Source: Actinomycetospora termitidis
GTDB lineage: Bacteria; Actinomycetota; Actinomycetes; Mycobacteriales; Pseudonocardiaceae
Length of the DNA: 64,000 nucleotides
Assembly (NCBI RefSeq): GCF_030286555.1
Contig: NZ_JASVWF010000010.1
Coordinates: 62,001-126,000 of the forward strand
Direction: 5' to 3'
The notes beneath the pieces were generated by a model, which had not been told where the DNA came from, made no database searches, and saw only the letters and a list, made by a program, of their open reading frames with translations. Position numbers and translations under genes: made by a program. Positions 45,520 to 54,200 of this stretch are shown here, piece after piece; positions within the stretch are counted from its first letter, which is position 1, and the number at the start of each line of letters is the position of its first letter.

Positions 45520-47123
45520 GACGCTCCCCCGCGGATCCGGACGACGACCAGCGACGGCTCGCCCGAGCGCTGCGCCGCCGCGAGGGTTGGGCCGATCTCC
45601 GACCCGTGCTCCACCGCGGTCCCGTGCAGGCCCAGCGAGCGGGCGAGCCCCGCCCAGTCGACCCCGCCGAGCCGGGTGCCCTCGAACCCGGGCGGCAGCG
45701 CGTCGGACACCGCCCGGTAGCCGCCGTTGTCGACCACGACGTACGTGACCGGCGCGCCCAGGCGCGCCGCGGTCCACAACCCCTGCACCCCGAACATCGC
45801 CGAGCCGTCCCCGAGGAACCCGACGACGGGCCGGTCCGGGTGGGCCAGCGCGAGCCCGACGGCCGCCCCGGCGCCCCAGCCGAGACCTCCGTTGCCGCTG
45901 GAGTTGTGGTAGTCGCCGGCGTCCCGCTGTACGAGGGCGCGCCGCAGCGCGGGGCCTGTCGTCGGGGCCTCCTCGACCACGACCGTCCCGGGCGCCACCG
46001 CGTCCGCCACCGCCTGGGCGGCCGACGCCGGGTCGAGCGGCCCGCCGGCGTCGACCCCGGCGCGTGCCCGGTCCCGCCACGTCGTCCGCTCCCGGAGGAG
46101 GGTCTCCGCGATCCGGGCGCCTCGTTCACGATCGGCCTCGCGGCCCGGGAGCAGCGCGGTGAGCGCCGCGAGCGTCGCGCCGACCGACCCGGCCAGCCCG
46201 ACCTCGACGTCGTAGGAGCGCCCGATCTCGGCCGGGTCGTCGTCGAGCTGCACGACCCGCACGCCGTCGGGGATCGGCCGCTCGGGGGTCCACACGTGCG
46301 GGCGGATCGCGGCTCCGGCAACGAGCAGCACGTCGTGCCCGGCCAGGGCCTTCGCGATCTCCGTGCCGGTGAAGTGCGGCGACGGCGCCGTGAGCGGGTG
46401 TTCGGAATCCGCGTTCACGTACTCGTACTGCGGCTGCGGGTAGACGGTGGCGCCGAGGGCCTCGGCGAGCGCGGTCAGCTCGGCGACCGACCGCGTCGCG
46501 CCGACCCGGTCGCCCGCGAGGATCGCCGGACGCTCCGCGGACCGGAGCACGGCCGCGGCCTCCTCGACGGCCGGGGACGGCCCGGCGTCGGGAGCCGGGA
46601 TGCGCGACGGCACCGGCACGTCCTCGTCGGCGGCGAGGAGGTTCATCGGGATCGACAGGAACGCCGGGCCGGAGGGCTGGCGGCGCACCCGCGCGAAGGC
46701 GCGGCGCAGCAGCGGCAGCAGGTCGGCGCCGGTGTGCACCTCCTCGGCGGTCAGGCACGCGGGCGCCGCCAGCCCGACGAGGTCGCCGCCGAGCATCGGG
46801 GCGTCGCGCAGGAAGCGCTGGTCCTGCTGGCCGGCGGTGATCACGAGCGGGGTGCGCGAGCGGCGCGCGTTGTTCATGCCGATCAGCGCGTTCGACACCC
46901 CGGGCACGGCGTGCACCGAGACGAACGCCGGGCGACCGGTCCCCCGCGCGTAGCCGTCCGCGGCCGAGACCGCGGAGAACTCCTGCAGGGCCAGCACGTA
47001 CGACGGGTCGGTGGTCGTGGCGAGCTCGCGCAGCAGCGGCAGCTCGGTGGTGCCGGGGTTGCCGAAGACGCGGTCGACGCCCTCGTCGCGCAGCAGCTCC
47101 AGGGTCCGTGCGGCCAGGCTCAT
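45516..47123 (-). CDS. ThDP-dependent enzyme, benzoylformate decarboxylase-like
   Basis: This 535-aa enzyme has three domains: the pyrimidine-binding domain with RVFGNPGTTELPLLREL (as in benzoylformate decarboxylase) and FSAVSAADGYARGTGRPAFV; a central domain; and the ThDP diphosphate domain with FLGDGSAMFGVQGLWTAA and VVDNGGYRAV. It probably decarboxylates an aromatic or branched 2-oxo acid; acetolactate-synthase-type or oxalyl-type activity is less likely. The start overlaps the cvnD stop (ATGA) and the stop overlaps the lipoprotein start. Confidence 0.88.
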   Translation of the reverse strand: MSLAARTLELLRDEGVDRVFGNPGTTELPLLRELATTTDPSYVLALQEFSAVSAADGYARGTGRPAFVSVHAVPGVSNALIGMNNARRSRTPLVITAGQQDQRFLRDAPMLGGDLVGLAAPACLTAEEVHTGADLLPLLRRAFARVRRQPSGPAFLSIPMNLLAADEDVPVPSRIPAPDAGPSPAVEEAAAVLRSAERPAILAGDRVGATRSVAELTALAEALGATVYPQPQYEYVNADSEHPLTAPSPHFTGTEIAKALAGHDVLLVAGAAIRPHVWTPERPIPDGVRVVQLDDDPAEIGRSYDVEVGLAGSVGATLAALTALLPGREADRERGARIAETLLRERTTWRDRARAGVDAGGPLDPASAAQAVADAVAPGTVVVEEAPTTGPALRRALVQRDAGDYHNSSGNGGLGWGAGAAVGLALAHPDRPVVGFLGDGSAMFGVQGLWTAARLGAPVTYVVVDNGGYRAVSDALPPGFEGTRLGGVDWAGLARSLGLHGTAVEHGSEIGPTLAAAQRSGEPSLVVVRIRGGAS

Positions 47124-47785
47124 CGGGTGACTCCCTCCCGTTCGGCGGTCGAGGCGCGGTAGCTCTCCACCCGCTGCGGCTCCCGGCCGGTCGCCCCGCC
47201 GCGCACCGTCAGGGCGTGCCCGACGAGGTGCGCGAGGGTCTCGGTGGCCGAGTGCCGGTCGCGGGCGTCGCAGGTGACGACGGGGGTGGCGGCGTCCAGC
47301 GTCAGTGCCTCCCGCACCGCCTCCGGACCGTGCGGGAACTCGCCGTCGAACCCGTTGACCGCGACGATCACGGGCAGGTCGGTGCGGTCGAAGTAATCGA
47401 GCACCGGGAACGAGTCGACGAGACGCCGGGTGTCGACGAGGACCACCGCGCCGACGGCCCCGCGGCACAGCTCGTCCCACATGAACCAGAACCGGTACTG
47501 CCCCGGCGTGCCGAACAGGTACAGCGGCAGCGCGCCCGCGGCCTCGGTGTCACCGGGGTCGAGGTCGAGGCGGCCGAAGTCCATCGCGACCGTCGTCGAC
47601 TGCTTGTCCGGCGTCGCGGACAGGTCGTCGACGCCCACGCTCGCCGCCGTCATCACCTCCTCGGTGCGCAGCGGGGTGATGTCGGACGCGGCGCCCACGA
47701 AGGTCGTCTTGCCGACGCCGAACGCGCCCGCGACCACCACCTTCAGGGCGGTGACGGTCTGCTCAGAGCCGCCTGCGGAGTCCAC
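47120..47785 (-). CDS. cvnD: conservon GTPase CvnD
   Basis: This 221-aa small GTP-binding protein of the conservon (MglA/Ras-like) type has the P-loop GAFGVGKTTF (residues 20-29), the switch region VAMDFGRLDLD, the G3-like LFGTPGQYRFWFMWDELCRGA and NGFDGEF in place of NKxD. In Streptomyces conservons CvnD works with the sensor kinase CvnA, roadblock CvnB and DUF742 CvnC. The GTG start at 47785 overlaps cvnC by 23 bp, and its stop overlaps the ThDP-enzyme start by ATGA. Confidence 0.93.
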   Translation of the reverse strand: MDSAGGSEQTVTALKVVVAGAFGVGKTTFVGAASDITPLRTEEVMTAASVGVDDLSATPDKQSTTVAMDFGRLDLDPGDTEAAGALPLYLFGTPGQYRFWFMWDELCRGAVGAVVLVDTRRLVDSFPVLDYFDRTDLPVIVAVNGFDGEFPHGPEAVREALTLDAATPVVTCDARDRHSATETLAHLVGHALTVRGGATGREPQRVESYRASTAEREGVTR

Positions 47786-49457
47786 GCAGCACCCTCTCCA
47801 GCTGGTCGGTGTCCGCCCCGGTGCCGGGACGGTGGACGCGGACGAGGCCCGCGTCGGCGAGGTCGGTGACGAGCACGCGCACCACCCCGAGCGGCAGCCG
47901 CGTCCCCGCCGCGAGTTCGGCGATCGAGCGCCACGGGCGCGCGGCCGCGACGATCGCGGCGGCCTCCGGTGGACGGCCGTCGTCCTCCGGGACCGGGATC
48001 GCGTAGCCGAACCTGAACACCTCGTCCGGATCGACCCGCCCCTTGAGCGCGGCGAGCCGCCGGTAGTCCCCGGGGCTCCAGGCGGTCGCGACGACGTCGG
48101 ACTCGGTGACGGTGCCGAGGAAGTTCACCGCGGCCCCCGTGGAGTACGGCTGCAGCGCCTCGACCAGCCGGCGGACCCGGTCGGCGCGGGCGTGCGTGTC
48201 GACCACGAACACGCCGTAGGTCGCCTCCCGCCCGCCGACGGCGTTGTCGGGTTCCGGACGACGGGTCATCGCGCCCCCGAGGTGGCGGATCTCGACGCTC
48301 GCCACGGGTTCGCCGACGTCCGGACCGACCGCCCTCGCGATTGCCTCGACGGCACCGGGCGCGAGGTCCGCGAGCAGCAGCCCGCGCTTGAACACGTCGG
48401 CCGGCTCGGTGGGGTCGTCGTGGATGGTGCCGATCGCGGAGAACGGCAGCTCGGTGACGGTGTCGAGGACCGGGCCCAGGGCGCGCAGCCCGGCGAGCGC
48501 CTCGTCCGCGCCGGGCCCCAGGTGCGCGACGCGCAGGTGCACGGCCGGGAGCGTCCCGCCGCGGGTGCGGTGGCCGAGCCGGGAGAACGACAACGACGTC
48601 GTCGTGGCCTCGGTGAGCCCGGCCGTGACGCGCGGGTAGGCGCGCAGCACCTCCTCGGCCCGCGAGCCGTCGAAGAACAGCCCGCCACCGGTGATCGTCG
48701 CGATCGGGAAGAGGCGCAGGACCAGGGTGGTGACGACGCCGAGGTTGCCCTTGCCGCCGCGCAGGCCCCAGAAGAGCTCGGGCTCGTGGTCGGCGTCGAC
48801 GAGCCGGACCGTCCCGTCGGCGGTGACCACCTCCGCCGCGAGGACGTGGTCGGCGGTGAAGCCGAACGTGCGCGCGAGCGGGCTGATCCCACCGCCCAGG
48901 GTGTAGCCGACGACCCCCACGCCGGGCGCGGAGCCGCACAGCGGCGCGAGGCCGTACGGGCCGGCCGCGGCGATCACCTCGCTCCACACCACCCCGGCGC
49001 CGACGGTGACGGTGCGCGCGTCCGGGTCGACCCGCACGCCGCGCATCCGCCGGGTGGAGACCAGCACCCCGTCGTCCACGGGCCGCACGGCGCCGTGCCC
49101 GGTGGCCTGGACCGCGACCGGCAGCCCGCGTTCCACCGCGAACGCGACCGCCGCGGCCACGTCCCCGCTGTCCCGCGCCCCGACCACGACGCGCGGCCGG
49201 TGCTCCACGGCCGAGTACGTCGACGCGAGCTCCTCGGCGAACCCCACGTCCCCGGGCAGCCACACCGGGCCGCGGACGAGCCCGGCGAGGCGCCGGAGCT
49301 CGTCGTCGGGAAGGGTCCCCGCCGCCGACCGCGGGCGCCGGGGCTCGGGGATCGCGTCGACCGCGGACACGACCGTCTCCGGCGGCCAGGACGCGGTCGT
49401 CCGCCCGCCGGTCAGCGTGTAGGGGCGGACGAGGGTCCGCGGGTCGGGGTCGGTCAT
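47763..49457 (-). CDS. CvnC (DUF742) interrupted by an FAD-linked oxidase domain
   Basis: This 564-aa protein starts as CvnC does (residues 1-25: DPRTLVRPYTLTGGRT) and ends as CvnC does (about 498-564: IAELAAGTRLPLGVVRVLVTDL, then ERVLRGLRRRL). Between these halves, about residues 50-490 form a complete PCMH-type FAD oxidase: VQATGHG with H121 as FAD ligand, GVGVVGYTLGGG, GLRGGKGNLGVVTTL and the terminal KGRVDPDEVFRFGYAIP. A177 replaces the second covalent Cys. Usual CvnC proteins are roughly 110-140 aa. It lies four bases after cvnB and overlaps cvnD. The frame is uninterrupted. Confidence 0.88.
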   Translation of the reverse strand: MTDPDPRTLVRPYTLTGGRTTASWPPETVVSAVDAIPEPRRPRSAAGTLPDDELRRLAGLVRGPVWLPGDVGFAEELASTYSAVEHRPRVVVGARDSGDVAAAVAFAVERGLPVAVQATGHGAVRPVDDGVLVSTRRMRGVRVDPDARTVTVGAGVVWSEVIAAAGPYGLAPLCGSAPGVGVVGYTLGGGISPLARTFGFTADHVLAAEVVTADGTVRLVDADHEPELFWGLRGGKGNLGVVTTLVLRLFPIATITGGGLFFDGSRAEEVLRAYPRVTAGLTEATTTSLSFSRLGHRTRGGTLPAVHLRVAHLGPGADEALAGLRALGPVLDTVTELPFSAIGTIHDDPTEPADVFKRGLLLADLAPGAVEAIARAVGPDVGEPVASVEIRHLGGAMTRRPEPDNAVGGREATYGVFVVDTHARADRVRRLVEALQPYSTGAAVNFLGTVTESDVVATAWSPGDYRRLAALKGRVDPDEVFRFGYAIPVPEDDGRPPEAAAIVAAARPWRSIAELAAGTRLPLGVVRVLVTDLADAGLVRVHRPGTGADTDQLERVLRGLRRRL

Positions 49458-49461
49458 CGGG

Positions 49462-49848
49462 TCAGGGCCGCGCCGCCGGGCTCAGACCGTGGCCGACCCG
49501 GTCGACCAGGAGCGCCATCTCGTAGGAGACCAGCCCCATGTCGCAGCCGGGCGCGGCGAGGACCGCGAGCGAGCTGCCGTCGGACACGGCGGTCACCAGG
49601 AACGTGCCGTGGCGCATCTCGACGATCGTCTGGTCCACCGGTCCGCCCTGGAAGACCTTCGCCGCGCCGCCGGTCAGGCTCGCGAGACCGGAGGTGATGG
49701 CGGCGAGCTGGTCGGCGCGCTCGGAGGGGACGTGGGCGGAGCGCGCGATCGGCAGGCCGTCGGAGGACACCACGACCGCGTGGGCCACGCCCGGGACGCG
49801 GTCGACGAAGTCGGTGACGAGCCAGTCGAGGTCGGTCGGCGCGGTCAT
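49462..49848 (-). CDS. cvnB: roadblock/LC7 protein CvnB
   Basis: This 128-aa roadblock/longin-fold protein, the GTPase-partner component of conservons, has [48 protein letters not shown] and [20 protein letters not shown]. It probably binds CvnD and modulates its nucleotide state. The ATG at 49848 overlaps the CvnA stop codon (ATGA), with AGGAGG just ahead, so translation is coupled. It has normal length and no fusion, unlike its two neighbours. Confidence 0.94.
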   Translation of the reverse strand: MTAPTDLDWLVTDFVDRVPGVAHAVVVSSDGLPIARSAHVPSERADQLAAITSGLASLTGGAAKVFQGGPVDQTIVEMRHGTFLVTAVSDGSSLAVLAAPGCDMGLVSYEMALLVDRVGHGLSPAARP

Positions 49849-52800
49849 GTGGCCTCCTGGTGTCGCTCGGTGCGGGCGCGGGCCCGCCCGGCCTGGAATC
49901 CCGCGAAACGGGCGCGGACGGCGTCGGCGGAGCGGTCCCAGGACGCAGAGCGGAGCGGAGCCGGACCGTCGATCTCGGACGTGGCGTTTCCGGCGTTCGC
50001 GGCGGGCTCGGCGTCCTCGGCGGGCACCTGCAGGGTGGGCGCGTCGAGGGACTCCGGGGCGCTGCCCGGGACGTAGTTGGCGCCGGGGCTGCGTCGGGGC
50101 AGCCCGTCGGCGGTGAGCCCGTCGGCCTGCGGGTCCGCGACGACGGCCGCGGCGGACCGGTTCGGCGTCTCCCGCAGCTCCACGCGGGGTCGCGGGCTCG
50201 GGGTGGGGCTCGGCGTCCCGCGCGGCGGGGTCTCGGTGCCGGCGCGGGCCCGGCCCTGCTGCATCCCGGCGTAGCGGTGGCGGACGGCGGTCGGGGTGCG
50301 GTCCCAGGCCGCGGCGGGCGCGAGCGGGGCGGACTCGTCGCGCTCGGCCGCCACCCGGTTCGCGCCGGGCCGGCGGCGGGGCAGGCCCTCGGCGGTGGTG
50401 CCGTCGGCGGTCGGGGCGAACGGGCGCGTCCCGGTGTCCTGCGGCTGGACGTCCGGCTCACTCGCGGCCGGCCCGCCGAACCAGCCCGCTCCACCGTCGG
50501 GAACGGGATCCTGAGGGGAGGATCCGGTGGCCCCGGCGTGCCGAGGGGCCCCCTCACGCGCCGGGGCCGGCTCCGGCGCGGTGGCCGTGACCAGGCGGGA
50601 CGGGACCGACACGACCGCCGTCACCCCGGCGTCGTCGCCCCGGCGCAGCCGCACCCGCACGCCGAGGCGGGCCGCGAGGCGGGCGACCACGACGATGCCC
50701 ATGCGCCGCGAGGCGTCCGGGCCGAGGTCGTCGGGCTCGCCCGCGACGGTGAGGCGCTCGTTCAGCGCCTCGAGCTCGCCCTCGGCCAGCCCGATGCCGC
50801 GGTCGGCGATCTCGATCAGCGCCGTGCCGTCGCTCAGCACCGTGGCGCCGAGCCGCACCGGCGAGGTGCGCGACGAGAAGGCCGTCGCGTTCTCGATCAG
50901 CTCGGCGTGCAGGTGCACCAGGTCGCTCACCGCGTCCTCGGCGACGTAGACGTCGGGGATGCCGCGGACCTCGACGCGCTCGTACTGCTCGACCTCGGAC
51001 GCCGCCGCGCGCAGCACGTCGAGCAGCGGCATCACCCGGGTCCAGCGCCGTTGCGGTTCCTCCCCGCCCAGCACGAGGAGGTTCTCGCCGTTGCGCCGCA
51101 TGCGGGTGGCGAGGTGGTCGAGGCGGAACAGGTCGCCGAGGCGCCCCGGGTCGTCCTCGCCGGACTCGAGGTCGTCGATCAGGGTGATCTGCCGCTCGAC
51201 GAGCGACTGCGTGCGCCGCGAGAGGTTCACGACGAGGGCCCCGGTCGCCCGCCGTCGCCGGGCCTCGGCGGCGGCGAGGCGGACGGCCTCGCGGTGGACC
51301 TCGTCGAACGCGGCGGCGACCTCGCCGATCTCGTCGTCGGAGCGCACGTCGATCGGCTCGACGGTGGTGTCCACCCGCGACGGGTCCTCCGAGCCGAGCC
51401 GGGTGACCAGGCCGGGCAGCCGGTCGTCGGCCACCTGCAGGGCGCCACGGCGCAGCGCGCGCAGCGGCCGCGTGAGCGACCGGACCACGAGGATCGTCGC
51501 CACCAGCACGATGATCACGACGGCGAGGGCGACGAGCCCGGCCACGACGGCGGTGGTGATCTGCCCCGACCGCAGGTCCCGCGCGCGGTCGCCGACCCCG
51601 GTGACCACCGACGACTCGACGGTGTGCAGCGCGTCCAGCGTCCCGGACGACGCCGCGTCCCAGCTGCGCGCGGCGGCGGGCCCGCCCGGGGTGGCGCCGG
51701 TGGGCAGCACGCCGTCGAGGACGGCCTCGGTCTGGTCGACCTGCGGCCCGGCGACGACGTCGTCGTACGTCTGGGCCTGCGCCTCGGTGGCGGCGGCCCG
51801 GAACTGGGCGGTGTACCCGGTCCGGGCCGCGTCGGCGTCGACGAGCGCCTGCGACCCGCCGGGCTCGAAGCCGCCGGCGAGGTAGGCGGCGCCGAGGAGG
51901 GCGCGCTCGGTCGCGAGCTCGGCGCGCGCCCGCGAGAGGGCCCCGAGGGCGCGGACCCCGGCGCCGATCTCGGGGTCCGCCGCGGCCTGGCCGACCTCGT
52001 CCTCGACGGCGGCGAGGTCGGCGCCGACCGCCGCGTAGCGGGTCACGACGACGCCGGCCGGGACCGCGCTGGACAGGGCCGAGGCCCGCAGCGCGGGGAG
52101 GGCGTCGATCCGGAAGAGGGCCTGGTCGAGGCGGGTGCGGGTGGAGGCCGCGGTGCCCGCGTCGGAGGACACCGCATCGGCCCGGCGGCGCAGGTCCGCC
52201 GAGGCCACGTCCACGCGGCGCTGGGCGTCGGCCGCCGGCCCGCGCAGGGCCGGAGCGCGGCCGGACGCGACGTAGGCGGCCGCGGTGGCCTGCTCGTCGT
52301 CGAGCGCGACCGCGGTGGTGGTGACGGCGGCCGCCAGGTCGGCCTGGGCCGCGACCCGGCCGTACGCGGCGGCCGACCGGACGGCCCCGGTGACTCCGAC
52401 GACGCCCAGCGCGACCGCGACGACCGTGGGGACCGCGATCAGCGCCACCAGCCGGGTCCGCACGCTGCGCCGCCGCCCGTTCCCGGGTGGCAGCGGAGCG
52501 TCGTTGCTGTCATCCAGTGGCAGTGACGCCGCATCGTCACCCGGCGCCCGGGCGGCCCCCGGCGCGTCCGGCCGCACGAAGCGCTCGGTGGCCGGGGCCC
52601 CGTCGTCGGGAAGAGGTTCTCCCGACCGTCCGCGCACGAGCACCGCCGCGACGACGGTGATCACCGAGACGACGACGAGGTACGCCGCGATCGCGAGCGA
52701 CGAGCCCGTGGCGGCGAAGAGCGCCGTCGCGATGATCGGCGCCAGCCCACCGCCGAGGACGGTGCCGAGCTGGTAGCCCAACGACGCCCCCGAGTAGCGG

Positions 52801-53870
52801 ACCCGCGCGGCGAACAGCTCGGTGTAGAGCGCGGCGAGCGGGCCGTACATCGCGCCGAGGACGAGGTGCGCGACGGCGAGGGCGACGACCAGGCCGGGAG
52901 TCCCCGCGTGGTCGATGAGCAGGAACGCGGGGACGGCCCAGACCAGCGACGCGATCGCGGCCGTGAGGTAGACCCGCCGTCGTCCGAACCGGTCGGACAG
53001 CGTCGCCCCGCCGACGATCCCGGGGATCTGGAACGCCTGGGTGACGGTGAGGACCAGCAGGGCGGTGGTGCGCGGGGTGCCGAGCTCGGCGGGGAGGTAG
53101 CTCAGCAGGTAGGTGACGTACACCCACAGGCTCGCGCTGGCGGCGACGAACAGACCGGCGGCCAGCAGGACGGTGCCGAAGGAGTGCCGCAGGACCTCGA
53201 CCACCGGGGCCCGGGGCGGCGCCTCGCGGGTGGTGAACGCGGGCGACTCCTCGATCCGGCGCTGCAGCACCAGGCCGAGCCCGACGACCAGGATGCTGAC
53301 CAGGAACGGGATGCGCCAGCCCCAGTCGGCGAAGGCCGCGGCCGGCATCACGGCGGCGACCAGGAAGAACAGCCCGCTGGAGACGATCCCGCCGATCGGG
53401 GAGCCGAGCTGGGCGATGCTGCCCCAGAAGCCCCGTCGTCCGGCCGGGGCGCTCTCGGTGAGCAGCAGCACCGACCCCGCCCACTGCCCGCCGAGCGCGA
53501 GCCCCTGCACGAGGCGCAGCACGACCAGGATCACCGGGGCGGCCACACCGATCGTCGCGTAGCCCGGGAGCAGGCCGACCAGGACGCTCGCGACGCCCAT
53601 CGCGATCGTCGACCCGGCCAGGGCCGCACGGCGTCCCGCGCGGTCGCCGATGCGGCCGAAGAGGATGCCCCCGAGCGGGCGGGCGACGAAGGCGAGGGCG
53701 AACGTCGCGAAGCTGGCGAGCGTCTGGCCGGTGGCGCCGAGCGGGGAGAAGAACGCCGGGCCCAGCACGACGGCGGAGGCGGTCGCGTAGAGGAAGAAGT
53801 CGTACCACTCGACCGACGAGGCAGCCGTGCACAGCGAGGCGAGGCGACCCATCGGTCGGGAGGCGGACAT
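49845..53870 (-). CDS. MFS (MHS-type) transporter fused to conservon sensor kinase CvnA
   Basis: This 1341-aa protein has residues 1-420 as a full MHS-family MFS symporter ([49 protein letters not shown], twelve TM segments). The linker 420-465 includes a repeat-derived stretch (about 443-463). Then comes a CvnA kinase: TM (about 467-488), nitrate/nitrite-type sensing domain (490-770), TM (773-798), HAMP, and HATPase with NATAFSS and [11 protein letters not shown] (about 990-1025). A tail carries two copies of GLPRRxPGAN plus WDRxxxAVRxR. No stop or ATG separates the parts. The ATG at 53870 matches MHS N termini. Confidence 0.85.
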   Translation of the reverse strand: MSASRPMGRLASLCTAASSVEWYDFFLYATASAVVLGPAFFSPLGATGQTLASFATFALAFVARPLGGILFGRIGDRAGRRAALAGSTIAMGVASVLVGLLPGYATIGVAAPVILVVLRLVQGLALGGQWAGSVLLLTESAPAGRRGFWGSIAQLGSPIGGIVSSGLFFLVAAVMPAAAFADWGWRIPFLVSILVVGLGLVLQRRIEESPAFTTREAPPRAPVVEVLRHSFGTVLLAAGLFVAASASLWVYVTYLLSYLPAELGTPRTTALLVLTVTQAFQIPGIVGGATLSDRFGRRRVYLTAAIASLVWAVPAFLLIDHAGTPGLVVALAVAHLVLGAMYGPLAALYTELFAARVRYSGASLGYQLGTVLGGGLAPIIATALFAATGSSLAIAAYLVVVSVITVVAAVLVRGRSGEPLPDDGAPATERFVRPDAPGAARAPGDDAASLPLDDSNDAPLPPGNGRRRSVRTRLVALIAVPTVVAVALGVVGVTGAVRSAAAYGRVAAQADLAAAVTTTAVALDDEQATAAAYVASGRAPALRGPAADAQRRVDVASADLRRRADAVSSDAGTAASTRTRLDQALFRIDALPALRASALSSAVPAGVVVTRYAAVGADLAAVEDEVGQAAADPEIGAGVRALGALSRARAELATERALLGAAYLAGGFEPGGSQALVDADAARTGYTAQFRAAATEAQAQTYDDVVAGPQVDQTEAVLDGVLPTGATPGGPAAARSWDAASSGTLDALHTVESSVVTGVGDRARDLRSGQITTAVVAGLVALAVVIIVLVATILVVRSLTRPLRALRRGALQVADDRLPGLVTRLGSEDPSRVDTTVEPIDVRSDDEIGEVAAAFDEVHREAVRLAAAEARRRRATGALVVNLSRRTQSLVERQITLIDDLESGEDDPGRLGDLFRLDHLATRMRRNGENLLVLGGEEPQRRWTRVMPLLDVLRAAASEVEQYERVEVRGIPDVYVAEDAVSDLVHLHAELIENATAFSSRTSPVRLGATVLSDGTALIEIADRGIGLAEGELEALNERLTVAGEPDDLGPDASRRMGIVVVARLAARLGVRVRLRRGDDAGVTAVVSVPSRLVTATAPEPAPAREGAPRHAGATGSSPQDPVPDGGAGWFGGPAASEPDVQPQDTGTRPFAPTADGTTAEGLPRRRPGANRVAAERDESAPLAPAAAWDRTPTAVRHRYAGMQQGRARAGTETPPRGTPSPTPSPRPRVELRETPNRSAAAVVADPQADGLTADGLPRRSPGANYVPGSAPESLDAPTLQVPAEDAEPAANAGNATSEIDGPAPLRSASWDRSADAVRARFAGFQAGRARARTERHQEAT
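52485..52543. repeat. 59-bp dispersed repeat, family C, copy inside the transporter-kinase linker
   Basis: The reverse complement matches 31992-32050 at 53 of 59 positions, with an exact 29-bp core (52496-52524). Read in frame it encodes the linker segment around [14 protein letters not shown] (about residues 443-463) joining the MFS domain to the kinase. Confidence 0.9.
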
Positions 53871-53949
53871 CGTGTCGGAGGCTAACCAGATTCGCCCGAT
53901 CGGCAACCCGGGCTGGTCCGTCCGGGGCGCGAACACGGCAGACATGGAA

Positions 53950-53979
53950 CGACCCCCGCCGGAGTCCCGGCGGGGGTCG
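53950..53979 (-). terminator. terminator after tRNA-Ala
   Basis: CGACCCCCGCCGG / CCGGCGGGGGTCG form a perfect 13-bp stem with a 4-nt loop, 12 bp downstream of the tRNA 3' end and followed on the minus strand by TTCC. It lies between the tRNA and the start of the conservon operon. Confidence 0.85.
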
Positions 53980-53990
53980 TCGTCCCTGGG

Positions 53991-54063
53991 TGGAGCTGAG
54001 GGGAATCGAACCCCTGACCTACTCGATGCGAACGAGTCGCGCTACCAACTGCGCCACAGCCCC
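53991..54063 (-). tRNA. tRNA-Ala (anticodon CGC)
   Basis: This 73-nt cloverleaf is read on the minus strand. The acceptor arm GGGGCTG pairs with CAGCTCC and includes the G3-U70 pair that marks alanine tRNAs. The D-arm contains AGTTGGTAGC. The anticodon stem ACTCG/CGAGT carries loop TTCGCAT (anticodon CGC), and the T-arm contains GGTTCGATTCC. CCA is not encoded. Confidence 0.95.
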
Positions 54064-54129
54064 GACGTGGTCGAACTCTACGCCACCGCCCCGGCCGCGG
54101 GATCACCCGGGGGCGCGGCGGTGATCCTG

Positions 54130-54194
54130 CCGTCGGGAGGACTCCTCGACGCCGCCGTCGGGGGAGAGCGGCAGCGGCGGGGTCCTCCCGACGG
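54130..54194. terminator. inverted repeat downstream of sepX/glpR
   Basis: CCGTCGGGAGGAC (54130-54142) and GTCCTCCCGACGG (54182-54194) form a 13-bp perfect stem closing a 39-nt GC-rich loop, just after the sepX stop. The 3' arm runs into CCCGACGGCGGGT (54187-54199), also found in the palindrome at 25906-25941. Confidence 0.65.
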
Positions 54195-54200
54195 CGGGTC

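Noticed and set aside
47763..49457. Reading this as a plain FAD oxidase with odd ends
   Set aside because: Both ends match CvnC (DUF742) motifs and the gene lies exactly at the cvnC position between cvnB and cvnD.
52440..52660. MFS and CvnA as two separate genes with a missed stop or start
   Set aside because: The frame is open throughout, there is no in-frame ATG at the kinase start, and the GTG candidates lack a good ribosome-binding site. An assembly indel cannot be excluded without reads, so it is kept as a test in the findings.
53991..54063. tRNA-Ala as an integration site (att) for the 41.9-53.9 kb accessory block
   Set aside because: No integrase gene is present and no copy of the tRNA 3' end was found at the other side of the block.
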